From: Flavobacterium sp. K5-23
Lineage (GTDB): Bacteria > Bacteroidota > Bacteroidia > Flavobacteriales > Flavobacteriaceae
Assembly (NCBI RefSeq): GCF_023278045.1
Contig: NZ_CP056783.1
Location: forward strand, 1,645,501 to 1,709,500
DNA length: 64,000 nt
Direction of reading: 5' to 3'
Part shown: one piece after another, positions 15,557-23,377 of the stretch
Layout: each line of letters opens with the position of its first letter
How positions within the stretch are numbered: position 1 is the first letter of the stretch
Program-made: the position numbers and the translations under genes
Notes under the pieces: generated by a model
Databases searched by the model: none
Seen by the model: the letters and a program-made list of their open reading frames with translations, nothing else
What the model was told of the DNA's origin: nothing

Positions 15557-16909
15557 ATGTTCGATAATTTAAGCGATAAACTAGACAAAGCCTTTCATAT
15601 ATTAAAAGGACACGGGAAAATCACCGAAGTAAACGTAGCCGAAACTTTAAAAGAAGTTCGTCGTGCTTTACTTGATGCCGATGTGAATTTTAAAATCGCT
15701 AAAGATTTTACCACTAAAGTAAAAGAAAAAGCTTTAGGACAGGATGTTTTGACTTCTTTACAACCAGGTCAACTATTAGTTAAGTTGGTTAAAGATGAAT
15801 TGACTGAATTAATGGGTGGTGATGTAGCTGGAATTAACCTTCAGGGATCGCCTACTGTTATTTTAATGTCAGGTTTACAGGGTTCTGGAAAAACAACTTT
15901 TTCTGGAAAACTAGCTAATTATCTTCAAACAAAAAAGAATAAGAAACCACTTTTGGTAGCCTGTGATATTTATCGTCCAGCGGCAATCCAGCAGCTTTAT
16001 GTTGTAGGAGATTCAATAGGGGTTGAGGTTTACTCAGAACCAGAAAATAAAAATCCAGTTGAAATCGCTGAAAATGCTATCAAGCATGCAAAAGCGAATG
16101 GTTTCAACGTAGTGATTGTCGATACTGCAGGTCGTTTAGCAGTTGACAAAGAGATGATGGATGAGATTGCTCGTGTTCATAAAGCAATTCAACCACAAGA
16201 GACTTTATTTGTTGTGGATTCCATGACGGGTCAAGATGCGGTAAATACTGCAAAAGCCTTTAACGATATCTTAAATTTTGACGGGGTAATCCTTACTAAG
16301 TTAGATGGTGATACTCGTGGTGGAGCAGCGTTATCTATTAAAACGGTTGTTAATAAGCCTATTAAGTTTGTAGGAACTGGAGAGAAAATGGATGCTATTG
16401 ATGTTTTCTATCCAATTCGTATGGCTGAACGTATCCTAGGAATGGGAGATGTTGTGTCATTAGTGGAAAGAGCACAAGAGCAATTTGACGAAGAAGAGGC
16501 TAGAAAACTTCAAAAGAAAATTGCTAAAAATGAATTTGGTTTTGATGATTTCCTTACTCAAATTCAACAAGTAAAGAAAATGGGTAATATGAAGGATTTA
16601 GTCGGGATGATTCCTGGTGCTTCAAAAGCTATGAAAGATGTAGAGATTCAAGATGATGCATTCAAACACATTGAAGCTATCATTCACTCAATGACGCCAA
16701 TAGAAAGATCAAAACCGTCAGTGATTGATGTAAAAAGAAAAGCAAGAATCGCAAAAGGTTCCGGAACTAAAATCGAGCAAGTAAACCAACTAATGAAACA
16801 GTTTGACCAAATGAGCAAGATGATGAAAATGATGCAAGGCCCAGGAGGAAAAAACCTTATGAAGATGATGGGTGGAATGAAAGGAATGCCGGGCGGAATG
16901 CAAGGATAA
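15557..16909 (+). CDS. ffh: Signal recognition particle protein Ffh (SRP54)
   Basis: The 450-residue GTPase of the signal recognition particle binds 4.5S RNA and delivers nascent membrane and secreted proteins to FtsY. An N-domain helical bundle covers residues 1-85. The G-domain shows P-loop GLQGSGKTT, the insertion-box motif DIYRPAAIQQL, DTAGRL and TKLDGDTRGG. The methionine-rich M-domain follows from about residue 325 and ends in a long Met/Gly/Lys tail (MMKMMQGPGG). The gene has its own -7 box and a perfect-stem AT-rich hairpin after the stop. Confidence 0.97.
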   Translation: MFDNLSDKLDKAFHILKGHGKITEVNVAETLKEVRRALLDADVNFKIAKDFTTKVKEKALGQDVLTSLQPGQLLVKLVKDELTELMGGDVAGINLQGSPTVILMSGLQGSGKTTFSGKLANYLQTKKNKKPLLVACDIYRPAAIQQLYVVGDSIGVEVYSEPENKNPVEIAENAIKHAKANGFNVVIVDTAGRLAVDKEMMDEIARVHKAIQPQETLFVVDSMTGQDAVNTAKAFNDILNFDGVILTKLDGDTRGGAALSIKTVVNKPIKFVGTGEKMDAIDVFYPIRMAERILGMGDVVSLVERAQEQFDEEEARKLQKKIAKNEFGFDDFLTQIQQVKKMGNMKDLVGMIPGASKAMKDVEIQDDAFKHIEAIIHSMTPIERSKPSVIDVKRKARIAKGSGTKIEQVNQLMKQFDQMSKMMKMMQGPGGKNLMKMMGGMKGMPGGMQG

Positions 16910-16915
16910 TTTATA

Positions 16916-16963
16916 TTAAGGTTTAAAGATTCAGTTTGACTGAAACTTTAAACCTTAATTTTT
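16916..16963 (+). terminator. AT-rich hairpin after ffh, also a member of the AAGGTTTAAA repeat family
   Basis: TTAAGGTTTAAAG (16916-16928) pairs with CTTTAAACCTTAA (16946-16958) around a TTCAGT...ACTGAA inner stem, and is followed by T residues. It can act as the ffh terminator, but its words recur at 17020-17051, 60518-60578 and 62157-62216, so it is also a dispersed repeat. Confidence 0.65.
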
Positions 16964-17019
16964 AAGATACTACACAATAAATACAATACAGTTCCAAAGT
17001 TTTTTTTAGTTCCAAAGGG

Positions 17020-17051
17020 AACTTTAAACCTTAAACTTTAAACTTTTAAAC
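17020..17051. repeat. AACTTTAAACCTTAAACTTTAAAC low-complexity repeat
   Basis: The segment just before folD is built from AACTTTAAACC and TTAAACTTTAAAC words. The same words appear in the hairpin after ffh and in the palindromes at 60518-60578 and 62157-62216. Confidence 0.65.
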
Positions 17052-17060
17052 TAAATTTAA

Positions 17061-17945
17061 ATGCAACTACTAGACGGAAAAAAAACAGCAGAAGACATTA
17101 AAGCAGAGATTGCGGCCGAAGTGCAAAAAATTATTATAAGAGGAGAGAAAGTGCCTCATCTTGCAGCAATTATTGTTGGTAATGATGGTGCTAGTTTAAC
17201 TTATGTTGGTAGCAAAGTGAAAGCTTGTGAAAGAGTAGGTTTTGAATCTACTTTGGTAAAAATGCCAAGTACCACCTCTGAAACGGAATTGTTGAAGAAA
17301 ATTAAAGAACTGAATGAAGATGATAATATTGACGGATATATAGTTCAATTGCCTCTTCCAGTTCAAATCGATGAGCAAAAAGTATTGATGGCTGTTGATC
17401 CTAGTAAAGACGTTGATGGGTTTCACCCGGAAAACTTCGGGAAAATGGCTTTGGATATGACTACTTTTATTCCTGCAACTCCTTTTGGAATTTTGGAATT
17501 ATTAGAACGTTACGGAGTAGAAACTCAAGGAAAACATACTGTAGTAATAGGTCGTAGTCACATTGTGGGACGTCCCATGAGTATCTTGATGGGTAGAAAG
17601 GGATTTCCTGGAAACTCAACAGTTACCTTAACACATAGTTACACTAAAAATATCGCTCAAATTACAACTCAAGCTGATATCATTATTACTGCACTAGGAG
17701 TTCCTAATTACTTGAAAGCTGAAATGGTAAAAGATGGAGCCGTTGTTATTGACGTGGGTATTACCAGAGTTGCTGATGAGACAACCCCAAAAGGGTATGT
17801 GATTACTGGAGATGTGGATTTTGAAAACGTAAGTAAAAAAGCAAGTTTTATTACCCCAGTTCCTGGTGGAGTAGGACCTATGACAATTGCTATGTTAATG
17901 AAAAATACACTTTTGGCAAGAGAGATGAAAATCGCAAAAAAATAG
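17061..17945 (+). CDS. folD: Bifunctional methylenetetrahydrofolate dehydrogenase / cyclohydrolase
   Basis: FolD (294 residues) interconverts 5,10-methylene-THF, methenyl-THF and formyl-THF in one-carbon metabolism. The catalytic segment YVGSKVKACERVG carries the key Lys, and QLPLP, the folate-binding DVDGF and PATPFGI are all present. The Rossmann part has GRSHIVGRP and the C-terminal signature PVPGGVGPMT. It lies 150 bases after ffh behind repeat sequence and is followed by its own terminator. Confidence 0.97.
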   Translation: MQLLDGKKTAEDIKAEIAAEVQKIIIRGEKVPHLAAIIVGNDGASLTYVGSKVKACERVGFESTLVKMPSTTSETELLKKIKELNEDDNIDGYIVQLPLPVQIDEQKVLMAVDPSKDVDGFHPENFGKMALDMTTFIPATPFGILELLERYGVETQGKHTVVIGRSHIVGRPMSILMGRKGFPGNSTVTLTHSYTKNIAQITTQADIIITALGVPNYLKAEMVKDGAVVIDVGITRVADETTPKGYVITGDVDFENVSKKASFITPVPGGVGPMTIAMLMKNTLLAREMKIAKK

Positions 17946-17955
17946 TTGAAACTAC

Positions 17956-17986
17956 AGCCTATCCACCAAACGGATAGGCTTTTTTT
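17956..17986 (+). terminator. Intrinsic terminator after folD
   Basis: AGCCTATCC and GGATAGGCT pair around CACCAAAC and run into a T-tract. Confidence 0.88.
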
Positions 17987-17993
17987 ATAACAT

Positions 17994-18401
17994 ATGGGAA
18001 ATCCACAAGAAGTACAATTTAAATCTATTGACGAATGTCTAGACTCTCTTCCCCAGAACGAGCTGGAGATTGTTCTTTTTCTTCGCGGTATAATCTTGGA
18101 ATGCATGCCGGATTGCAAAGAGAAATTAGCTTATAACGTCCCTTTTTATTACCGTCATTCCCGTATATGTTATATTTGGCCCGCATCTATACCTTGGGGA
18201 AAAGTAGAAAAGGGAGTTGCCATAGGTTTCTGTAAAGGGGATCTATTGTCAGACAGGACTTTTGCGGCTTCAAAATTCATTTCTAAACTTACTTTTACTT
18301 CTATAAAAGAGATTGATGTTGCCTTTTTAAAACAACAAATCTACGAGGCTATTTTGATTGATAACGAAATTGTGAAAGCAAGAAGAAGAAAGATCCAATA
18401 G
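17994..18401 (+). CDS. DUF1801 domain protein
   Basis: A 135-residue cytoplasmic protein of the DUF1801 / YdhG-like fold. The family pattern is seen in CMPDCKEKLAYNVPFYY (about residues 37-53) followed by a Tyr/Trp-rich strand (ICYIWP) and a helical C-terminus ending in basic residues. The biochemical role of the family is not established to my knowledge. The start ATG lies only a few bases after the folD terminator, so expression probably depends on a promoter inside that short gap or on read-through. Confidence 0.8.
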   Translation: MGNPQEVQFKSIDECLDSLPQNELEIVLFLRGIILECMPDCKEKLAYNVPFYYRHSRICYIWPASIPWGKVEKGVAIGFCKGDLLSDRTFAASKFISKLTFTSIKEIDVAFLKQQIYEAILIDNEIVKARRRKIQ

Positions 18402-18829
18402 CATTCATAAAGAGTAAGAAATTTATTAAAAAAGATCAAATACGTATTGCACTAATTTAAACAATTTCATTTGTATAATTGGTGTCTTTTATTGATGCGA
18501 TTCTCTTTTTTATATTAAGGTTTTATATTTATTAATGGGTTCCTTTTTTGACAAATCAGTCTCTTCGGTATTATTATAAAACTCAATTAATTCCTTGGTT
18601 TTTTAGTTTTACATCCTTCAATACGTTATATATTTCACAACAAAATCAAAATAAATAATGATAATGTGGATTACATATATCAACATCACTTCATAACTCC
18701 AATATGATTTTTTTTAATTTTACTCACAAAATTTATTGTAAAATTTGAAGTGAAATAATATGTTTAACAAAAAAAAAACTACTATTTTGCACGCCAAATA
18801 AAAAAACTAACTTAATTAAATTTATTATT
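18402..18829. other. AT-rich intergenic region before the accessory surface block
   Basis: About 430 bases without a credible gene. Base composition falls to very AT-rich runs. TTTTGACAA at 18546-18554 resembles the TTrTGACAA word found upstream of the genes at 22196 and 23378, but it lies about 285 bases from the next start and lacks the rest of that motif. No convincing -7 box was found. Confidence 0.4.
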
Positions 18830-19273
18830 ATGAGTTCAACAAATTCTAATTGCCCTACAGAATATCCTGCTGGATCAACTCTATTGACAACGATTAATCA
18901 ACTTACTAAAGGGGATTTAATAAGCCCTTCTACACAAACTACTACGACACCTTTAGCTCCTGTTGTAACTGCAAATTATAATAATGGAGACACTTCAATT
19001 ACTGTAGAAGTAACTGTTTACATTGATTCTTTAGATTTAGTTACATCTTTACAGGTCTATGCAAATCCAGTACTTGAAGATTCTTCTCATAAGCAATTAC
19101 TTTATTTTGTTTATAATTTTAAGGAAGAAATTCCTTTAGCAGTTTATCCTTATAGTTTTAGTTTTCAAATCCCTTCATCTTCACATGGACATACTATAAA
19201 ATTCCTAGAAACTTTTCTTTGGGATTCAGATCCAATTGGGTCAAGAGGAACAGAAACGACAGTACAGGGATAA
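18830..19273 (+). CDS. Unrecognised beta-rich signal-less protein
   Basis: I do not recognise this 147-residue protein. It has no signal peptide or membrane segment. The first 45 residues are Thr/Ser/Pro-rich (for example TQTTTTPLAPVVTANYNNG). The remainder alternates hydrophobic residues as in beta strands (ITVEVTVYIDSLDLV, QLLYFVYNF), consistent with a small beta-sandwich. It starts the block that includes a sensor kinase, LytTR regulator, cystatin-like and tail-collar proteins, and it has a strong terminator of its own. A soluble or non-classically exported protein made in quantity is possible, but no function can be assigned. Confidence 0.75.
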   Translation: MSSTNSNCPTEYPAGSTLLTTINQLTKGDLISPSTQTTTTPLAPVVTANYNNGDTSITVEVTVYIDSLDLVTSLQVYANPVLEDSSHKQLLYFVYNFKEEIPLAVYPYSFSFQIPSSSHGHTIKFLETFLWDSDPIGSRGTETTVQG

Positions 19274-19319
19274 ATAAAATAGTATTGTTTTTTATAATGA
19301 ACAAAAAAACATTTTTAAA

Positions 19320-19352
19320 AAATAGAGGAAGTAAAACCTCTATTTTTTTTTT
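19320..19352 (+). terminator. Intrinsic terminator before the sensor kinase gene
   Basis: AAATAGAGG and CCTCTATTT pair around AAGTAAAA and run into a long T-tract; the kinase start follows 33 bases later. Confidence 0.88.
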
Positions 19353-19385
19353 AGGAATTGAGTACTTTCACGAAAAATTAATTTA

Positions 19386-21131
19386 ATGAATGCTAAAATT
19401 AAAATATCCTTTCTTTTAATACTATTGAGTGTTTCTACTTTTATTTATTCTCAACAAAAAAATATTGATAAAACATTTGAAATTGAGATTAAAAACAAGA
19501 GTAGTAAGTTTACTAAAGAAGCCAATTTTCATAAAGCTCAATTGTTTTTTTTAGCTGAAAAATGGAATTCTACTTTAGTATATTCTATGAAACAATTAAG
19601 TGTTAATTCAAATGATGTTGAACTTAATGATTACTGTCATTTTTTTAGAGGTTTTAGTTTTAAGCAAAAAAAGTTATTTAAAGAATCTCAAAAAGAATTA
19701 AATAAAATCTCTAGTGATTTTGAATTTTACAATAGAGTGAAAATGATTCTGGGCGAAATTGCACTAGAGCAAAACGAATTTCAAAAAGCTATAAATTATT
19801 TCGAGGAGCTAGAAGATATTGCTGACACTAATTTTTTTGGTTTAAAAACAAGTAAAGTAAATCATAATCTAGGTATTTGCTATTTGCATTTAAATGATTT
19901 TAAGAAAGCCGAGTCCTATTTGATTAAAAGTACAAAACTACAAGAAATCGAAAAAGACACTCTGATGCTTGTTGGGGCTTATGGAGATATCGCTACTTTA
20001 TATTACGATCAATACAAAGACAATGAGGCTATTCCTTATTTTGAGAAAGCATATCATTTGTCTAAAAAAACAAATGATTTTCAATTAAAGAAAACGGCAG
20101 CTATGAATATGGCCGTAGTGGAAGAGAATAGAAAAAATTTCCCATTGGCTTTGACCTATAGAAAAGAATTCGAAAAATGGAAAGATTCTCTTAACGACCA
20201 AAACAAAGTTTGGGCAGTTGCCGAACTGGAAAAACAATTTGCTGTAAAGCAAAAACAAAAAGAAGTTACTGTACTACAAGCCGAAAACAAGTTAAAAGTA
20301 GCGGAGCGAAATGGACTCTTTTATTCTTCGGTTTCCTTATTGCTGTTGTTTGGAGCAGGTACTTATTTTTACAGACAAAAAGTAAAAAACAATAAAATTA
20401 TTCTGGCGCAAAAATCAGAGCTAGACGAATTGAATGCCACTAAAGACAAATTGTTTTCAATTGTGAGTCACGATTTGCGTTCTTCAGTGAGTGCTTTAAA
20501 AACGAGTAATACCAAATTACAACATAGCCTGGAGACTAAAAACTTCACAGAGTTGGATATTCAACTGAATAATAACAGTGCGATTACTAATGGTGCTTAT
20601 AATCTATTGGATAATTTACTGCATTGGGCTTTATTGCAAACCAAACAATCTTATTTTAATAGAGAATCTCAACGGTTGTTTTTTATAGTAGAACAAACTG
20701 CTTATAACTACACGCCTTTAATGCTCGACAAGAACATTAAATTCGAAAATAAAGTGTCAAAAAGTGCTTTAGTTTTTGTCGATCAGGAATCTTTAAAAAT
20801 GATTCTTAGGAACTTTTTAGACAATGCCATTAAATTTTCTAATCAAGAAGGGGAGATTACGGTATATAGCAGAGATTCTAATGAGGACTATTGGGATCTG
20901 GTAATTGAGGATTCCGGTTTAGGAATGAATGATGTAACCTGTCAAGAGCTTATGAAAGAAACGGTTTTATTATCTAAGAAAATAAATGAAGACATAGTAG
21001 GAACTGGATTGGGATTGCAATTATGTAAATCGATGATAAAGAAAAACGGTGGTAAGTTCAGGATTGAGAGTGAAGAGGGAAAAGGAACAAAAATGATTGT
21101 ATCTTTGCCCAAAACCCAAAAAGATGGATAA
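19386..21131 (+). CDS. TPR-containing sensor histidine kinase
   Basis: A 581-residue membrane kinase. A signal sequence (MNAKIKISFLLILLSVSTFIYSQ) precedes a helical TPR region (about 40-270) that should face the periplasm. One membrane span lies near residues 312-332. The cytoplasmic part has a HisKA helix with phosphoacceptor His near residue 362 (FSIVSHDLRSS) and a HATPase_c domain with N-box NFLDNAIKFSNQ, G1 EDSGLGM and G2 GTGLGLQLCKS. TPR domains usually bind proteins or peptides, so the input may be a periplasmic protein. The stop overlaps the start of the LytTR regulator gene by 8 bases, so the two form a translationally coupled two-component pair. Confidence 0.93.
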   Translation: MNAKIKISFLLILLSVSTFIYSQQKNIDKTFEIEIKNKSSKFTKEANFHKAQLFFLAEKWNSTLVYSMKQLSVNSNDVELNDYCHFFRGFSFKQKKLFKESQKELNKISSDFEFYNRVKMILGEIALEQNEFQKAINYFEELEDIADTNFFGLKTSKVNHNLGICYLHLNDFKKAESYLIKSTKLQEIEKDTLMLVGAYGDIATLYYDQYKDNEAIPYFEKAYHLSKKTNDFQLKKTAAMNMAVVEENRKNFPLALTYRKEFEKWKDSLNDQNKVWAVAELEKQFAVKQKQKEVTVLQAENKLKVAERNGLFYSSVSLLLLFGAGTYFYRQKVKNNKIILAQKSELDELNATKDKLFSIVSHDLRSSVSALKTSNTKLQHSLETKNFTELDIQLNNNSAITNGAYNLLDNLLHWALLQTKQSYFNRESQRLFFIVEQTAYNYTPLMLDKNIKFENKVSKSALVFVDQESLKMILRNFLDNAIKFSNQEGEITVYSRDSNEDYWDLVIEDSGLGMNDVTCQELMKETVLLSKKINEDIVGTGLGLQLCKSMIKKNGGKFRIESEEGKGTKMIVSLPKTQKDG

Positions 21132-21870
21132 AGTAAGCGTACTAATAATTGAAGACACTCCAGCCCAAAGCGATGCATTGGTAAAAGTGCTCTTGTCAAA
21201 TAGTTATGAAGTAGCGGGCGTTGCAACTACTTACAGTGAAGCATTAAACTTGTTTTATGCTAACAAAGTGGACGTTGTTATCATAGATATTTTTTTGAAT
21301 GGTAATCCTGAAGGAATCACTTTTGCCGAAACGATTAATGTGGTTCCTAATGCATCAAAACCTTTTGTGTTTTTAACGAGTTCAAATGACCGACAAATAT
21401 TCGAAAGAGCTAAATTGACCCGTCCGTTTAGTTTTTTAATGAAACCTTTCAACGAATTAGAAATTTTGTATGCCATAGAAATGGCTGTAGAAAAGTTTCA
21501 TGATCAAAATGATGTTTTCTTTAGCGATGAACAAGACACTGTAATTAGTTCGGAATTTTTATTTATAAAAAAGGGGAAAGCCTTAAAAAAAGTACATATT
21601 GCCGAAATCGTTTACATCGAAGTAGAAGAAAGATACTGTAACATCATTACCGAAAACGAGAAGTTTGTGATTCTAATATCTTTAACTAAAATCTTGGAAC
21701 TTCTTGATACGTCAATATTCTGCAGAACGCATAGAAACTTTATCGTCAATACTGAAAAAATAATCGAAATAATACCATCAGATAATCTTATTGTATTGTC
21801 AGGAAATCATAAAGCCATTTTGAGCGACAAATACAAGAACCTTATCAATAATTTACGCATACTGAAATGA
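21124..21870 (+). CDS. LytTR-family response regulator
   Basis: A two-domain regulator of 248 residues from the preferred start MDKVSVLIIEDTPAQSD. A receiver domain (about 1-120) shows the acidic pocket IIEDT, phospho-acceptor Asp in VVIIDIFLNG, Thr/Ser in FLTSS and Lys in FLMKPF. A C-terminal LytTR DNA-binding domain (about 145-248) is marked by IVYIEVEERYCNI and FCRTHRNFIVN. A longer frame is open nine codons upstream inside the kinase gene, but the ATG at 21124 gives the usual receiver N-terminus. LytTR regulators bind pairs of short direct repeats about 21 bases apart; a candidate site lies at 23152-23180. A terminator follows. Confidence 0.95.
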   Translation: MDKVSVLIIEDTPAQSDALVKVLLSNSYEVAGVATTYSEALNLFYANKVDVVIIDIFLNGNPEGITFAETINVVPNASKPFVFLTSSNDRQIFERAKLTRPFSFLMKPFNELEILYAIEMAVEKFHDQNDVFFSDEQDTVISSEFLFIKKGKALKKVHIAEIVYIEVEERYCNIITENEKFVILISLTKILELLDTSIFCRTHRNFIVNTEKIIEIIPSDNLIVLSGNHKAILSDKYKNLINNLRILK

Positions 21871-21903
21871 TTTGTTTCATATTATAAAAATGAATTAATT
21901 TAG

Positions 21904-21934
21904 AATCTTCCGTCCTCACGGGAGATTTTTTTTT
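21904..21934 (+). terminator. Intrinsic terminator after the LytTR regulator
   Basis: AATCTtCCGT and ACGGgAGATT pair around a CCTC loop and run into nine T residues. Confidence 0.88.
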
Positions 21935-21944
21935 GCCTTTAAAT

Positions 21945-22031
21945 CTTGTCATATGTATTCACCACTTTATGACAAGGATTTCCCAACCCATTCCATTTTA
22001 TTATCAAACAGTCCTTCTTTAGTTTAGTATT
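21945..22031 (+). promoter_or_regulatory. Conserved upstream block of the cystatin-like gene
   Basis: An 8-base perfect inverted repeat, CTTGTCAT (21945-21952) and ATGACAAG (21969-21976), overlaps the motif CACTTTATGACAAGGATTTCC. TTTAGTATT follows at 22023-22031. A closely similar series (CACTTTGTGACAATAATTTCC then TTTAGTATT) occurs upstream of the tail-collar gene. CACTTT is 233 bases before the start here and 230 bases before the start there. A regulatory role is inferred from this shared placement. Confidence 0.45.
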
Positions 22032-22195
22032 GTAAAAGAATTACAATTATAAGCGCTATTATATTTTTCAAGTTTGTTTCTAATGACTTGTATATAAGTT
22101 GCGTAAGTAATAAAGTGGAGTCTAGAAATCACTATAAAAAACGGGGCGTATCTGAAAAGCCTTACGAGTAGGAAAACAATTAAATATTAGATAAT

Positions 22196-22480
22196 ATGTC
22201 AAATCAAGCAGTATTAAACAATGAATCATTAGTGGGAGGTTGGTCAACTTATCAACCACTTTCTCCTAGAGACAGACAAGTATTTGAAGAAGCTTTAAAT
22301 GGTTTTTTAGGAGTGGATTATACACCTACTTCAGTTTCAACACAAGTTGTAGCAGGGATGAATTACCGTTTTAAATGTAACGCTCAAGTTCCACCATCAG
22401 AAGTGATTTGGGAAGCTGTAATTGAAATTTTTGCTCCATTAGAAGGGACACCACATATTACAAATATAACAAGGATTTAA
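22196..22480 (+). CDS. Stefin/cystatin-like protein, putative cysteine-protease inhibitor
   Basis: A 94-residue protein without signal peptide or cysteine pair, close in length to animal type 1 cystatins (stefins, about 98 residues). It carries the cystatin hallmarks in order: an N-terminal Gly-Gly (GGWS, residues 14-17), a helix-like PRDRQVFEEALNGFLG segment, and the inhibitory loop QVVAG at residues 50-54. The context TQVVAGMNYRFK is very close to the remembered stefin A sequence TQVVAGTNYYIK. IFAPLEGTP near the end could form the second hairpin. Family knowledge says the QxVxG loop wedges into papain-like proteases. The gene sits alone behind a conserved upstream block after the LytTR regulator. 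Inhibition is inferred, not shown. Confidence 0.72.
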   Translation: MSNQAVLNNESLVGGWSTYQPLSPRDRQVFEEALNGFLGVDYTPTSVSTQVVAGMNYRFKCNAQVPPSEVIWEAVIEIFAPLEGTPHITNITRI

Positions 22481-22564
22481 TCATTGATTTAAATAGTGTC
22501 GAAAAGGCTATTAATTGTGAAACAGAAACGACTTTTGAGTTGGAATATCAAATGTATTTAAATT

Positions 22565-22804
22565 ATGGAAAACACTTTAAATGAAACAGTAGAATTGCTT
22601 ACACTACCTTCTTTTGGCTTTATGATGCGACAAGAGTTGTTATTAAAAGATTACCATCTCTTATATAAGCATTATGTTAATGCAACTTTACTTCCATCAA
22701 ATTTCCCGCCCGATGTTATTAAAAAATTCCCGAATATATCCTTCAAAGGACAACTCGAATTAGCTATTGCCAGTTTGAAAACAGAGGTAGGTTATTTAAT
22801 ATAG
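22565..22804 (+). CDS. Small orphan protein next to the cystatin-like gene
   Basis: I do not recognise this 79-residue protein. It begins MENTLNETVELLTLPSFGFM, has no signal peptide, and looks mostly helical with a central Pro/Phe-rich stretch (LPSNFPPDVIKKFPN). An in-frame stop lies just upstream, so the ATG at 22565 is the only good start. It follows the cystatin-like gene by 84 bases on the same strand and shares its terminator, so the two are probably one transcript. A protein partner of the cystatin-like product is possible but unsupported. Confidence 0.65.
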   Translation: MENTLNETVELLTLPSFGFMMRQELLLKDYHLLYKHYVNATLLPSNFPPDVIKKFPNISFKGQLELAIASLKTEVGYLI

Positions 22805-22855
22805 TTTCAACTATCGTATTTTACTTATTACCATTTCTATTGTCTTCTTAAAAAT

Positions 22856-22885
22856 AAAAAACAACCCGCATTGGGTTGTTTTTTT
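22856..22885 (+). terminator. Intrinsic terminator after the cystatin-like pair
   Basis: AAAACAACCC, GCATT loop, GGGTTGTTTT and a T-tract. Confidence 0.88.
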
Positions 22886-23377
22886 ATAACACCTATTTTT
22901 CGGTAACTACATAAAATTCATATTTCGGCTTAATATATACTTGTAGTGCTGAGTAATTTGAAATGAACTTTCATCATTTCATTCACAAAATGGTAAAACG
23001 CATCATGAATCTTGTTTTATGGGGTGTTTTGTTGAAATCTTAAATAATTTCCATTGCAAGGCTGAGGTTTGTCTCAAATTTACTGCATATCTAATTTTTC
23101 ATTTGCTTTAGAAATTCTACGCGAACCTTACATGTTGATTTTTTTATCACTTTGTGACAATAATTTCCTGTCTTGTGACATTTTTATTTCCATTTCAAAT
23201 GTTTTAGTATTTTTTTGTGTAGGATTAGCAATAGGTTACAGTAGATTATTTTTTTGGCTCTAATAAATTTATTTTGCTGATCAATAAGTTTATTAATCAT
23301 AAAACAAGTAAAAACACTTAGATGTAGAACTTTTTCTAATCATATTTTTGAATTAAATTTTTAAATAATTATATTTT
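22886..23377 (+). promoter_or_regulatory. Long leader of the tail-collar gene with a LytTR-type direct repeat
   Basis: This stretch of about 490 bases has no credible gene; a 64-codon open frame with a TTG start is hydrophobic and unsupported. TTGTGACA occurs at 23152-23159 and 23173-23180, exactly 21 bases apart, the spacing typical of LytTR operator half-sites. The first copy lies in CACTTTGTGACAATAATTTCC, which matches the block before the cystatin-like gene, and TTTAGTATT follows at 23203-23211. I infer regulation by the nearby LytTR regulator. Confidence 0.45.

Noticed and set aside
23069..23263. A 64-codon hydrophobic frame before the tail-collar gene
   Set aside because: It begins with TTG, has no upstream support, and overlaps the candidate LytTR site; a chance frame in AT-rich DNA is more likely.
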